From positions 10,177,977-10,241,976 of the forward strand of contig CM063262.1 of the NCBI GenBank assembly GCA_032158295.1: a DNA stretch of 64,000 nt. Reading direction: 5' to 3'. A program made the position numbers and the translations under genes. The stretch is from Pycnopodia helianthoides. Its lineage: Eukaryota; Echinodermata; Asteroidea; Forcipulatida; Asteriidae. The notes beneath the pieces are model-generated. The model ran no database searches. It worked only from the letters and a program-made list of their open reading frames with translations, and was not told the DNA's origin. Positions 10,901-21,414 of this stretch are shown here, piece by piece (the first letter of the stretch is position 1; the number at the start of each line of letters is the position of its first letter).

Positions 10901-12921
10901 AAAGAATTCCTGTAAATGTACAGACTCATATTTTTCTGACGTCATCGGAGACTTGTTGATTATGACAATATTTGCACTGGAAGGGTTCTAAATGCAATGG
11001 CATGTTACACCGTTTTAACATTAGGTTAGAGATTTGTTTGTTCCTCTTTCATAAGGAATACATCCTTTGGAAAATGAGTGCATCACAAAACTTGATTCGA
11101 TCTTGGATTCCCTCTTTTAAAGTTGGGGTCATCGTTTGGTTCTTGTCATCGTAATGCTGATTTATAGGCAAAATTATCAAGAAAGATACAATAACAGTCA
11201 CATGTGGAAGTTTTCGTCGAACTGAACAATATTGTGTAATTTTTGTCCAAAGGCCTACTTGTATAACTAGATGTTTACGATAGTTACTTCGTCTGAAGTA
11301 CTCCCATGGTAGGAAACCAAGAAAAGTATGTCAACAAAATTTGAATCTCCAAAGATCGCCTGCGGGCGACCTTTGGAAGTTTCCGTGGTTTCCGTTTGAA
11401 TGATGCCCTCAATACGGCCAGACATGCGGTTGGTACCCGCTGTCACCTCGCTCAACGTGGATGGATCCAACGTCCTTGACAAAAATACTGTGTGACAGTT
11501 TTTCATCAAGAGACACTGTAGTCAAATGAAACTTTCACAGATGACTTTTTTGTGTCTTTCTTGATAATTTTGTCTATAAATCAGCATTATTCTGACAAAA
11601 AACAAACATGGATCCTACCGTCTTTAAACCAACACAGGAAGAGCGCCTGGGAAATTGGCGCGCGGTGACCTTCCGGCAATATCGATCGTTTGAAGGGAAG
11701 CAATTACTTTGCGCTTGTAAATAACAAAACTCATAATTTGAAGGCTATTTTGAGCTAAATGTCCAAGGTTTTTCTTATACAATGGTTTTCATTGTCATGG
11801 TGTTGTTGTATGGTGGTGAATGAAAATGGGGGGGGGGTCTGTTGTAAATAACGAAGAGGCTAAGACGTGGATGCATTACGGAACGGTTAGGATTTAGATA
11901 AAAGAAATTCTTCCAACTCGACGTAAATGTTTATATTTTGGTTGAAAATGCTAAAACAAAAAATCCAGAAATAAAGTCGACCTAAACTCTATAGAAAGTG
12001 TGACAGTACTTGATGAAATGTGGAATTTACTCTCAAATTGTTTTTTGGGGGAAAGGCGTATGCAGGAAGATCAAATTGTATTTTATAATTTTCCCCAAAA
12101 CTACAGAACCACTAAAGGGACATTGAGAAAAAAATTCAGTCAATTTTGTTTGTAATGACTTTTATCTCATAATTATGTCTTAGTACAAGTCTTTATGATT
12201 TTTATACTTATGAATATGACATGCATTTCATAAAATATTACTTGTATATGTCATATGTATGACTTAATTGGCACAAGTCATTATGGGAGACATTTGAACG
12301 CTAGATGGCAGCAGACATACCAGGTAAAATTCAATTGTTCGTGTAGTTCTAAGCATGCGCACATTCATGCCGGGAACAATGGATTTACCTGGTAAGTCTG
12401 CTGCCACCTAGCGTCACAAAAGTCCCCCATTATGACTTTTCGCTCGTCCCCAGCGCCTTGCCTTAAAACCAAATGCGCTGGGATGGGCAAACGTATCGTT
12501 AACGTTAATGCTCAGTCCCATGCTCAGTCCCATCATGCATCACACTCACACTGCAAGCACTGCACGCATGACGTACTTCCTGCACAAGAATCTGTGCAAG
12601 CTGATTAGCCCATCCCAGCGGTCCTGGATAGGCCGCTGGGGCCGAGCGATTAGGACTTATGCTGATTCATAATTATGAGATATAAATTATAAATATAGCT
12701 TGTGATGACTTTCTTTCTTTTCTCAACTTCCTTTTAACGCTTCCGTACCAAACAGCAATCCCTAAAAAAAATTAAATTCGTACTCAACTAAAAATGGTTT
12801 CTCTTTTTTGTTATAGGTTTGCTACTGCAGTGACAACAACTGCAACGCAGCCAATAAGATTGGGCACAATTTGGTGTTTACTGTTATAATGGCGACAGTA
12901 CTTGCTACGCTGGTGTACTGA
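7967..12921 (+). CDS. Gene A: Ly6/uPAR-like GPI-anchored protein, 5 exons, 182 aa
   Basis: The spliced model joins 7967-7970, 8960-9013, 9240-9443, 10037-10218 and 12817-12921. All introns are GT-AG, with phases 1, 1, 1 and 0. Exon 1 holds only ATG plus one base. Residues 1-19 form a hydrophobic signal peptide. The mature part has ten cysteines (25, 28, 50, 65, 74, 100, 116, 150, 152, 157). It opens with CYSC and closes with CYCSDNNCN, which matches the C-terminal CCxxDxCN-type signature of the Ly6/three-finger fold. A hydrophobic tail (about 164-182) ending without a basic cytoplasmic stretch suggests GPI attachment. There is one sequon, NGT at 78. The region between first and last Cys (about 130 aa) is longer than the usual 70-90. 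Gene B has the same structure, which strongly supports the model. The exon 4 donor (GTTTGT) is weak. Family known, ligand unknown; members often act at receptors or channels on the cell surface. Confidence 0.86.
10344..10600 (+). mobile_element. tRNA-Leu-derived SINE in gene A intron 4
   Basis: The partial tRNA-like head keeps the B box GGGTTCGAGTCCCGG. A conserved body follows (TTGAGCAAGACACTCTACCA, CCTTCGGATGGGACATTAGG, CACGTAAAAGAACCCAG), then an ATAATAATAAC tail. Inverse relative of 59125-59540. Confidence 0.75.
11117..11627. mobile_element. TTAA-flanked long-inverted-repeat element in gene A intron 4
   Basis: TTAA at both ends. Arms of roughly 90 bp (left 11117-11213, right 11528-11627) share AAAATTATCAAGAAAGA. 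Related to 24687-24780. The minus-strand frame at 11267-11509 is not a gene. Confidence 0.65.
12277..12437. mobile_element. Inverted-repeat MITE, gene A intron 4
   Basis: Arms of about 60 bp. The left reads AGTCATTATGGGAGAC then CGCTAGATGGCAGCAGAC; the right is its inverse (GTCTGCTGCCACCTAGCG). Confidence 0.75.
12439..12649 (+). mobile_element. MULE-like MITE, copy 1
   Basis: About 211 bp with ends TTCGCTCGTCCCCAGCG and CGCTGGGGCCGAGCGA. The flanks TTATGACTT and TTAGGACTT are a decayed 9-bp duplication. Confidence 0.8.
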
Positions 12922-13083
12922 TCTCTTGAGGGCACCCTTTATGTAACACCGCTGTTCTCTATCTCTGTATAGCGGGTTGCATGTGTTCATTTTGAAGTCA
13001 GTAGACGCCATTTTGAAACTCACAAGATAGCGCATTATTAACGTGCGCAGTGCAATTTTTGATGCAAATATTTCGATGTTATG

Positions 13084-13089
13084 AATAAA
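13084..13089 (+). terminator. Candidate poly(A) signal of gene A
   Basis: AATAAA lies about 160 bases after the gene A stop codon in AT-rich sequence. It is the first canonical signal downstream. No transcript evidence is available. Confidence 0.45.
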
Positions 13090-13189
13090 AGAAAAATTGT
13101 GGACAACAAACAAGCTTAAAGAACAAAGCAAAACTTGTTAATGAATCAAAAACCCTTCCTTAACTAATAAAAAACGTCGCATTTTAATT

Positions 13190-13620
13190 GTATCCGCACT
13201 GTGTTATGCTAAACTTTTTTGCGAGTTTCAAAATGGCTGCCGCTTGTGTGAGACGACTTCATGGCCTTGTGTATCAGTATTTGCAACCTAATGGAGACCG
13301 AAGACAACAGACCTTTTCCATTGTTGATGAACAAACTGTGCTGGTTGGCATGGACGGCCGAATGTCAGCAAAACATTCAATCCTGAATATCAGATGTTGT
13401 GACCAAAGTCAACATTTCTGCAAACTTTCAATTAACAAAAATATATCCCATGATTTTCGGGTCGCTTCCAACAAATTTAACACTATTTTGGGATATTTGT
13501 GTAACATTGTTACCAACTGTAGCAATCTGTTTCGGCTTTGTATTTATAGCCTCCCATAGTTGTCCAACCTTAGTTGGCAAAAACTCTGGCTGTGGCGTTG
13601 CAATAGAAAGGGTTTATAAG
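13190..13620. repeat. Interspersed repeat behind a 133-aa chance frame
   Basis: The block inverse to CCAAGGTTGGAAAACTATGG, plus AACAAAGCAACCAAT-like sequence, recurs inverted at 41455-41735, 43570-43835 and 47215-47515. The frames here are therefore not genes. Confidence 0.75.
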
Positions 13621-14415
13621 AACAAGTCTCCACAGGGAAATTCGAAAGAGTTCCGCAAGGTCTATGTACAAAGTCTATGGGGGATGTTAAGTACAGGGAA
13701 AAGGGAACGAACAAAATTGAATTATCCTCAAGGAATGAAAAAAAATGGGACTAACTGCACACACATAGGCCAGACCCGCTATCCAGTCAGAAAAAAATAA
13801 ACATCAGGGAGTATAACTGCATGATGCTGCTACCATCTTGTCTGTTTCTGAAATAATGTCTTCGGCACTGGTATGCCATAGCAGCCAAAGCCGTACACAC
13901 AGTCGTTTAATTCGGACACGGCCTTGCCAAAAATGAGAAAGAAAGAGCACATTTACTTTTTACAGGTAGTTCTCTCTTCTTTTGTAGAAAGCATGGTTCC
14001 AGCCATGCTCCAATTCCAAATACTGTTTACTTGGGAGGGTTAATGTCCTGGGGCTCTATGTACGTGGGTATTGTTTTGTGTTTAAAATCATCTTTTTATC
14101 AGAGAAATACCGTAATTTTGAGGGTTATATTTTAATCGGGTGTTGTAAATTCGTATAATGTAGCCAGCCTCGTGTTGACATTTTGGGCCTTCGCATTTAA
14201 TACTGACTGTGCTGTGCTATTTATACGGTGTACTGCTATTGTCTTGTGGAGAATAAATTAGTTGTATAGGGGATTAATCATTTTATACTATAAACGTCAT
14301 CATGTTGATTTTGCTGCAGTATTTTTCAGTGAATGCTCTCGTCTTATTAGAGGGTCGGCCTCCTTCCCGTGCCTCTACACAAATAAACCAAACTGGCGTC
14401 GTATGACGAGAAACA
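13621..14415. other. No gene or repeat recognised
   Basis: Intergenic sequence downstream of gene A with only short frames. Confidence 0.5.
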
Positions 14416-14662
14416 ATAGGGAGGTTTAGCTGCACGTTACGCGAGCAAAAACGTGAACGTGAACGTCAGAAAATTTTGTTGTAAAAATCTCACGTTTTAA
14501 GCATACGTGAAGTTACCATTTCTCACGTCAGGTACGTACGTGCAGACGTCATACGTGAGCATGAAATAAGCCCAAAGTGGTGACGTCACCTAGAAACGAC
14601 ACAATTTTCTGACGTTCACGTTCACGTTTTTGCTCGCGTAACGTGCAGCTAAACCTCCCTAA
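14416..14662. mobile_element. Long inverted-repeat MITE (TAGGGAGGTTTAGCTGCACG)
   Basis: Arms of about 60 bp, nearly perfect, each rich in ACGTGAACGTGAACGTCAG. The middle repeats TCACGT motifs. Flanked by short AT sequence. Confidence 0.85.
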
Positions 14663-15470
14663 TACATTCTCGATCTTTTGTTTGCGATGCCACATCAACC
14701 ATTGTTGCCGACCTCCGTTGTTTATAACAGCAGACACTAACATTTCATGGGGGTCTACAATAACGCAATAGAATTAGCAGTATCACTGACAAATCAATAT
14801 TGTGCTATGCCCAGAACAAATATGGGCATGTTGCAATTAAAGTCTCGCACGATTTGTGCTGGTTGGAATTGTTCCTAATATCCTTTTCAAGAGTTGCTCA
14901 TGCATTAACAAACAAACAAAAACACGCCTACAGTGTTTTGTAATTAGTGAGTAGCGACTAAAGCAACATAAATTTACCTCCTGAAATACAACCAGCAAAA
15001 TGTGCGGTCCGCCATTTTATGGGGTCAGCAAATTTGGTTCAACAAAATAGCGGACAAAAACCATACAATTTCAATTGATATTTATGTGAATCATAATATT
15101 CTACTTTTTAATAATATGCATACATTTAGTTTTATGAATATCAATTAATAGTAAGTTGTGACTAGAATAGCTTTCGGTGGAGCATCTGCGTATAAATGAT
15201 TTCCGTTAAAAACTAAACAACTGTTGTTATTTTATTTTGCACACCGTCTCAATTGGAATTTTGCATTACGTATCCCTGCACAAAGGGGTAACGTCATCGT
15301 GCTTAATTTGTTTATCGGGTGTGAAAAGCGCACTTTACGTTTGTTTTGGTAAACAGAATCCCTTCTCATGGTCCCAAAAGCGTACCACACTAGAGCCAAC
15401 GCATACACGCATAAGGTATGGGCGCTTTCCCGGATCCCTTCACTGTTGACCCCCTGTCTCTAGTGTGGTA
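14663..15470. other. Intergenic; one short hairpin
   Basis: GTCCGCCATTTTATGGGG to AACAAAATAGCGGAC at 15008-15056 can fold. Otherwise nothing. Confidence 0.5.
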
Positions 15471-15631
15471 CGAAAAAAAATATTGCGTCCCGTCTAGACA
15501 ATGTCTAGTCTGGTACCCTGTGAGCGCACTAACGGGTTGTTGTGTTGTTAGTGTTGTTTTTGTTGGTTTTTTTTTTTTTTTTTACCGAAAATGGCTTCTA
15601 CTTTAAGGCTTTTGTCATGGCCTTCAGTGCG

Positions 15632-15758
15632 TGGACACCTTTGCAGCCTAGAAGCGACTGGAACCGGAGACCACACGCACGAATCACGAATGGCTTTGCT
15701 GTCGCAACTCGCACGTGTGGTCTCCGGTTCCAGTCGCTTCGCAGCTGCAAAGCTGTCC
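15632..15758. repeat. Foldback of about 125 bp
   Basis: GCGACTGGAACCGGAGACCA on the left (from 15652) and its inverse on the right (to 15739), with flanking arms of GCAGC sequence. A short chance frame spans it; no gene. Confidence 0.7.
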
Positions 15759-16189
15759 AAGCCACGACGCGACGGCACTGAGGAAAGGCTACTTCTGTTC
15801 GTTTGTTGTCGCAATTCTCCTAGTAGGCAGCTCTAGATTAGTACCAGTGCCCTAATAGAAACTTTCAAAATACGCTTCATTTTCGAATGCAATGTCCAGT
15901 TTTATAGAGCTACTGGAGCACAAAACGCAGCTGACCATAAGATTACCAGCCAAAATACCAAGTTCCATGTTCCATCCGTGACTGGTACCCAGTTTGAGGT
16001 GTGTGTTTTGTGTGGGTTTTTTTTTGGTTTTTTTTGCAGAGCAGAATATTTTTGAGCAATGCTTAGCTCAAGAGCTGTGTATTAGGAGAGTTGCGACGTG
16101 GAGGGACCGGTTTTATTTATTTATTTATTTTTTTGGGGGGGTGGTCGTGGGCTTGCTGGACGCCATTTTTGGGACCGAAGGTAGCCCAA

Positions 16190-16620
16190 CCCAATTGGTG
16201 CTCGATATGGGGCAGAGGGTACCCCCCCCCCCCACACACACACACACACACATACACCTATTGTGTCTTCATTGTGTGCTTGGAATCTCAGGAATTCTGT
16301 TGAGGATTCTTTTCTTTTGGGGGGGGGGGTAGTTCTATACAAGAGGAAAATAGTGAGTTATAGTATGGAAACATTGGGGGGGGGGGGCTCTCTGCCCCAT
16401 ATCGGGCAGGCTATACCACTTTCGGTCCCGAAGGATAGCCCCAATTGGTGCTCGATATGGGGCAGAGGGTACCCCACCTCCTATTGTGTCTTCATTGTGT
16501 GCTTGGAATCTCAGAAATTCTTTTGAGGATTTTAGGGGGGGGGAGTTCTATACAAGAGGAAAATAGTGTGTTATAGTATGGGAACATTGGGGGGACCCTC
16601 TGCCCCATATTGGGCAGGCT
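16190..16620. repeat. Inverse tandem relatives of the 173-bp array, with CA and G runs
   Basis: AATTGGTGCTCGATATGGGG recurs at about 16194 and 16444. Both copies contain GTGTGCTTGGAATCTCAG and a G-run before AGTTCTATACAAGAGG. An (AC)n run is at 16233-16250. Confidence 0.85.
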
Positions 16621-16749
16621 ATAGGGTAGCCCAACCCAATATGCAGTCTAGTCTGGCACCCTTGGTGCACACACATGTGTTTCGTTTTGTTGTTGTTTTC
16701 TCGACCGAAAATGGCTTCTACTCGTAGCCTGTCGCAACTCAGTGGCACC

Positions 16750-17224
16750 CGCACACCCAAAGGAAGAGGCTAGGAGGCATCGAGCCACCTCCAAGGGTCT
16801 GAGCGCTCGGGAATCAATAACCTAATTCAGTGCGTCTTGTAATTCAGTGGGACAATTGTCCAAGGAATTCGAGAAATGCCTGGTAGCAAAAGTATCTTAT
16901 GATTACGCAATAGGAAGACGGTCAGGAGTTTTGTGTATGGTCGGTTATTTTAGAAAGGTTAACTGTGTGAGTGCTTCTTGCTTTACGGTGAGCGCTAGCT
17001 GATAGCGGAGTCCAACACCTACCTAGGGGAAGGGCATTCGATGTTTTGGAGCACGCGTTTTCAGGGCAATTCGAGATGACTTAATCCTCCGGCATTGGGT
17101 CTCAATGAAACGGGTAAGTCCGGGCAGTAAAGCCTAAGTTCCTTCGATATTTTGTTCACAGTGGTATAACTGGGAGGTGGGGGGGGGCAAGAAGGCAAAG
17201 GCATATTAGTGTTTCATCATGGAA
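16750..17224. other. No feature recognised
   Basis: Mixed-composition intergenic sequence with a G-run at 17176-17187. Confidence 0.5.
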
Positions 17225-17282
17225 TAGACCTTATGCACCTGACGTCATTTAAGAAGGGCGCCCTCGCCTAGAGGTCAAAAGG

Positions 17283-17494
17283 TTCGCTCGTCCCCAGCGC
17301 CTTGCCTTAAAACCAAAGGCGCTGGGATGGGCAAACGTATCGTTAACGTTAATGCTCAGTCCCATGCTCAGTCCCATCATGCATCACACTCACACTGAAA
17401 GCACTGCACGCATGACGTACTTCCTGAACAAGAATCTGTGCAAGCTGATTAGCCCGTCCCAGCGGTCCTGGATAGGCCGCTGGGGCCGAGCGAA
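17283..17494 (+). mobile_element. MULE-like MITE, copy 2, 9-bp target duplication GTCAAAAGG
   Basis: 212 bp, TTCGCTCG to CGAGCGAA. The perfect 9-bp repeat GTCAAAAGG lies at 17274-17282 and 17495-17503. The related element at 37533 has one uninterrupted copy of this site. Confidence 0.92.
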
Positions 17495-17613
17495 GTCAAA
17501 AGGAAGATCCATTGGCCGATTCTGTGCTCCGCGGGTACAAAAAAAATACCTGTGCGTTTCCATTGTTTTATCATTGGTTTACCTCTGAGATGGCGGCCTG
17601 GTGACGTCATGGC

Positions 17614-18003
17614 TTAAAGGAACATTACAGAATTGGTAAGAAAAAAACTTGGTAAAATATACTTTTTGATCACAGATTTACATAAAACTTACACAGTCTA
17701 TAATGATGATGATGGTAGAAAACATCCCTTGAAATATTTCTGTCTGAAATGCCATATTTGATGAAAAATGAATAAACTAATTTTCCGATTGGAGTTTATC
17801 GCTCAGTGGGCGTTTTAATCATTTGTTGAATCTATATGATTCCATGCAAATGATTTCATCGGTTTTGCACTATTTTCTTGTGACCCAGATGGCCGATCGA
17901 TCTCAAACTTCTACAGTTTGTCAGTTATGGTGGATTACATAAAGTGCTTACACTGCCAGCAACTGTTTTGTTAACAAAAACCAATTCTGTAATGTTCCTT
18001 TAA
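17614..18003 (-). mobile_element. TTAA-1 MITE inserted in a CRE/YY1 element
   Basis: Reverse-oriented full copy. The flanks join as GGC-TTAA-GGTC, which matches the uninterrupted GCATTTAAGGTCC of the related element at 51505-51515, so the TTAA is a target duplication. Confidence 0.93.
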
Positions 18004-18295
18004 GGTCTATTGTGGGTACTTAGTGTATCGAACCATTCATTTGTTTCGATCCTAATTAGTGTGAGGATTGAAGAGGGAAATGTTCTGAATCACCTCCTGC
18101 CAAATTTTTCTTTACTAATGACGTTTATTGCGAAAGACAAGGTTTGCAGACCAGGAATATTTGCATGAATGCACTTGATACTTTCACTGGCTCTGGGCTT
18201 TGAAAATTTGCAAGATTTGTTTTGTTTTCAAGACTAGGTACTCAAATAGCTGCATTTGTGATTTATAAACTGACGCCTATACATTACTGGCAAGC

Positions 18296-18430
18296 TTGGT
18301 GGTCTAGTGGTAAAGCATCTGCTCTCGAATGACAATCGTGGGTTCGAATCCCACCCGAGTGATATGCCTGTGGATTTTGTTTTGCACAGGACTCGGAAAG
18401 TACTGAGTACATGGCTTTACACACATCGTG
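18296..18430 (+). mobile_element. tRNA-derived SINE
   Basis: A box TGGTCTAGTGGTAAAGC, B box GGGTTCGAATCCCACC, then a non-tRNA body (GGACTCGGAAAGTACTGAGT) and ACACACATCGTGTATGGGC. The acceptor stem pairs poorly, so this is not called as a working tRNA gene. Confidence 0.75.
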
Positions 18431-18510
18431 TATGGGCGGCTAAAACGGGGTTTTTTTTACTGTAGAAGCCAGTTTTTTTTTTATTTACCTTGGTGGTTTG
18501 TTACTTTGAA

Positions 18511-18650
18511 CGGAAGCGTACTGCCGCCACATGAATTTAAAAAAAAATATCTTTCTTATCGTGTACGTACACGATAAGTTTGGATAGATCATGCACGTGC
18601 ACGATAAAGACAGAGATTTGATTTAATTCATGGCGGCAATACACTTCCGT
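18511..18650. mobile_element. Short inverted-repeat MITE with ACGTGTACGT-type core
   Basis: Ends CGGAAGCGTACTGCCGCCAC and ATGGCGGCAATACACTTCCG. The centre holds two overlapping palindromes, TATCGTGTACGTACACGATA and ATGCACGTGCACG. Confidence 0.75.
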
Positions 18651-18879
18651 AATGTTGTATAATTCCACGGTTTAAATTTCTCTTTTATAAACCAAGTTTA
18701 AACCGACCTTCGTAAACTTAAAAAAAAAAAATTAAAAAAGAATCGACGAGCATGCTGAAACCAATTTATTTTCTCCTCATCGTAGCACAGAACAAAACAG
18801 TGTTTTGTTGACTAAAATAGTATAATTTTGAGCCAGTCTGAGCGAAAACAAAACGGCGGTCAGACCATGTGACCTTTGA

Positions 18880-19190
18880 CGTCACATGTTTACAAAAGAG
18901 CCACAGAGCCTGAACTTCAATAGCTTGTACACAGCTCAATGGAAGAATACAACAAATCTCATGTTTTATGGAGATTGCACCGTCTGATTTTTCTCAACTT
19001 TTGATATGAAGAAAGGGGGGGACATCTCACAAGATGTACAGCTGTTGCTTTTCTAATTCTTGAATTTACGTGAAAATTATGACACAAAATGTAAACTTTT
19101 CTATATGGCCTGTGTAGTATTTTGCTTGTCAGGAAACGCATTAGAATGTTCAAGGTCACCGCTCTGTAAACAAAGGTAACATGGTCTATA
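18880..19190 (-). repeat. Inverse copy of the ATAGACCATGTTACATTTG repeat
   Basis: Starts ATGTGACCTTTGACGTCACA, contains AGCTCAATGGAAGAATACAA, and ends GTAAACAAAGGTAACATGGT. Confidence 0.75.
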
Positions 19191-19392
19191 CAACATCACC
19201 TTTAAAAGAAAATATGGCAAACATAATTAACACCGCCTAATGCCGGTAGAAACGTAAAAAGCTTTAATTCACACACACAGACAGCTGCAAAATGTTGCAT
19301 CGTGGTGCCGTCTAAAATAATCATATTCTGAGTATTGCCGCTGCCGGGAAATAACTACCAATTACGAGGCCATTAAGGCCAAGAAACAAAAA

Positions 19393-19659
19393 ATGTTTAG
19401 CGTCCCCGCCCGCTTCCTTTTTAGAGGCCGCCTCCTTTTTATTGTCTCTGATGAAAAAAAAATACATAGACGTAACATCGCATTTTTATACTTTAACGCA
19501 GTGGGAAGAAAACAGAAAAAGCTGGCAACCATCTTGAAAAATAGCCCGGCCGGTTGTCTTGATAAATGTTTCGGTGGCCATTAAAAAAACATAAAAAAAA
19601 AAAAAAAATTAAAGGCCCGCCTCCTCCTTTTTTTCAAAAAGGCAAGACGCTAAACATGT
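19393..19659. mobile_element. TTTAGCGTCC-ended MITE, inverse
   Basis: ATGTTTAGCGTCCCCGCC to AAGACGCTAAACATGTT, with the GGCAACCATCTTGAAAAATA block in inverse orientation. Followed by a T-run at 19659-19682. Confidence 0.82.
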
Positions 19660-19935
19660 TTTTTTTTTTTTTTTTTTTTTTTGGCCTTATAGCCAATCTC
19701 GTCGATACCGTGCCAGGTGTTTCTAGCACAGTTGCTCTACACAGTATGGCAATTTGACAGTGAGAATATTGCTACACAAGAAGCCATTAATACAGGTTGT
19801 CCCTGGCTATTTTTCGGCAACAAAAAGCAGCCTATTTCACTTTCGTGCAATCGTAATCGATTTATCCTCTTCAGTTGAAGCAGTCATTCAATTTCAACTT
19901 GAGTGATGCGAAGTTATACGAAGCATTACTTTCAG

Positions 19936-20270
19936 TTAAAGGTATTGGGCAGGATTGGTGTAGAGCTGACAAAAAAGTCACTGGCAGAGTTCGTGTTTTG
20001 TGTGATCAACCATATACATGAAATAAACCAGTGTGAAAAATTTGGGCTCAATCGGTTGCGTGAGTCCGGAGAAAATAGTGAAAAACCATGCACAATTTGC
20101 AGCATGTGAACACATTGTCCTAAAACTTTGGTTGTAACACTAACAATCGAAATCAGCTGTTGCGTTATTTGGGTAGTGTGTTGTTGTTTTTTTGGAGGGG
20201 GGATGTAGGTTTTCAGATGCAGTTTTCTCAAATATGACTTAATTTCAGTGGACAAATATTTCATATTTGC
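19936..20270 (+). mobile_element. TTAA-4 MITE, right end unclear
   Basis: Starts TTAA-AGGTATTGGGCAGGATTGG and carries the AAATCAGCTGTTGCG block typical of this family. The right terminus is not recognisable. Confidence 0.65.
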
Positions 20271-20890
20271 CTACATATTATTGTTATAAAGTGAAACTGA
20301 ATGACTGTTTTGAGGAGCATTACATTTTTCACGCAAAAATGGAATTTTGCCGAAAAGGAACGGGCAACATTGTGTGCATTTATAATGATATATAATTTCA
20401 TGCTTAAAACCTTGCAGCGAGGCACCCAACCACAGTGCTTTGGCACATATCAAGAAAAACATAACAATTTCAAAATGGTAGCTCCCAACCCCGTGATACT
20501 CCGTGATATCCTGCAGTGTACCAATACACACGTTTTAGGAGGGGTGTCAATCAAGGAGGGTCGTCAATTTGGTCAGGAGGGGTGGTGGAAAAAAATGTTT
20601 CCCCTTAGCTCATGCACAAACTCCTATCTCTGCGGCACGTGCGCCACAGATCACTACCACAGCTTTAGTGGTAAGGCATGTTGTGTCTGACCGCTCTAAG
20701 TTCAATGGCCTTTTGTGAATGAAGGTCTTGTGATCTTGTGCCGACAGCAGACTGGTTTAGCAGACATAAATCATTGAGCTAAGGCAGAACATACCCTCTT
20801 AACCTCTTAACCTATTAAATGGGCCAGCCACACCTTTGTGACAGGATGACGTAACATAGTTGGCCCAAAACAGGTGCATCGGTGCAGGGT
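20271..20890. other. Unassigned; contains a 129-aa frame I do not trust
   Basis: The frame at 20301-20690 shows no motif, signal or family resemblance and begins beside a decayed repeat. An AGGGGCT-type repeat end starts at 20891. Confidence 0.4.
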
Positions 20891-21199
20891 TAAAGGGGCT
20901 GCTTCATCGTGATCAAAGCAGGCCTGTGGCTGTACACGGAATTAGGGACCCTCACCCAGTTTACCGCACACGACGCGCCCTCCCCATTGGCTAAGGAGAG
21001 CGCGCGCGCGTGCAGTAACTGTGTGAGAGTTTCATAATGTCCATGTACAAGCCCATCAAAGTTACATAAGAACTGGTAAGGGCCATACGACTGTTTTTGA
21101 TCAACAAGCCCTCTTTAAATTTACAAACAGCCGCTTTCGGTTTGATCAGAGCTAATAACAATCCATGGTTTGTCTCTTGAAAAGGGGCTGAAATGTTTC

Positions 21200-21413
21200 G
21201 AGGGATGTTTTCTACTGTCATCATCGTTGGACCGTAAACTCCAATCGGAAAATTAGTTTATTCAGTTCTCATCAAATATGGCATTTCAGACAGAAATATT
21301 TCAAGGGATGTTTTCTACTATCATCATCATTAGACCGTGTAAGTTTTATGTAAATCTGTGATCAAAAGTATATTTGTACAAGTTTGTTTCTTGCCAATTC
21401 TGTAATGTTCCTT
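21200..21413 (+). mobile_element. TTAA-1 MITE, rearranged fragment
   Basis: The segment 21200-21235 repeats material found near the right end of the element (GGGATGTTTTCTACTRTCATC). It is joined directly to 21236-21413, the right half including that same block again. The left half is missing. Confidence 0.75.
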
Positions 21414-21414
21414 G

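Larger units (their letters stand above)
17225..18010 (+). mobile_element. CRE/YY1 element, doubly interrupted
   Basis: Left end AATAGACCTTATGCACCTGA with TGACGTCA; right end GAGATGGCGGCCTGGTGACG with TGACGTCA. Split by the MULE-like MITE (17283-17494) and by a TTAA-1 MITE (17614-18003). Confidence 0.85.

Noticed and set aside
9240..12921. Secreted three-finger toxin
   Set aside because: The cysteine pattern is shared with that fold, but the hydrophobic GPI-type C-terminus and the long loops fit a membrane-anchored Ly6-like protein instead.
13399..13800. 133-aa frame downstream of gene A
   Set aside because: Most of it lies in an interspersed repeat found inverted at three other places in the window. 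No domain or splice context.
15548..15836. Overlapping 80-90-aa frames on both strands
   Set aside because: They arise from a foldback repeat, which naturally opens frames on both strands.
18296..18366. Functional tRNA gene
   Set aside because: A and B boxes are good, but the acceptor and anticodon stems pair poorly and a SINE body follows.
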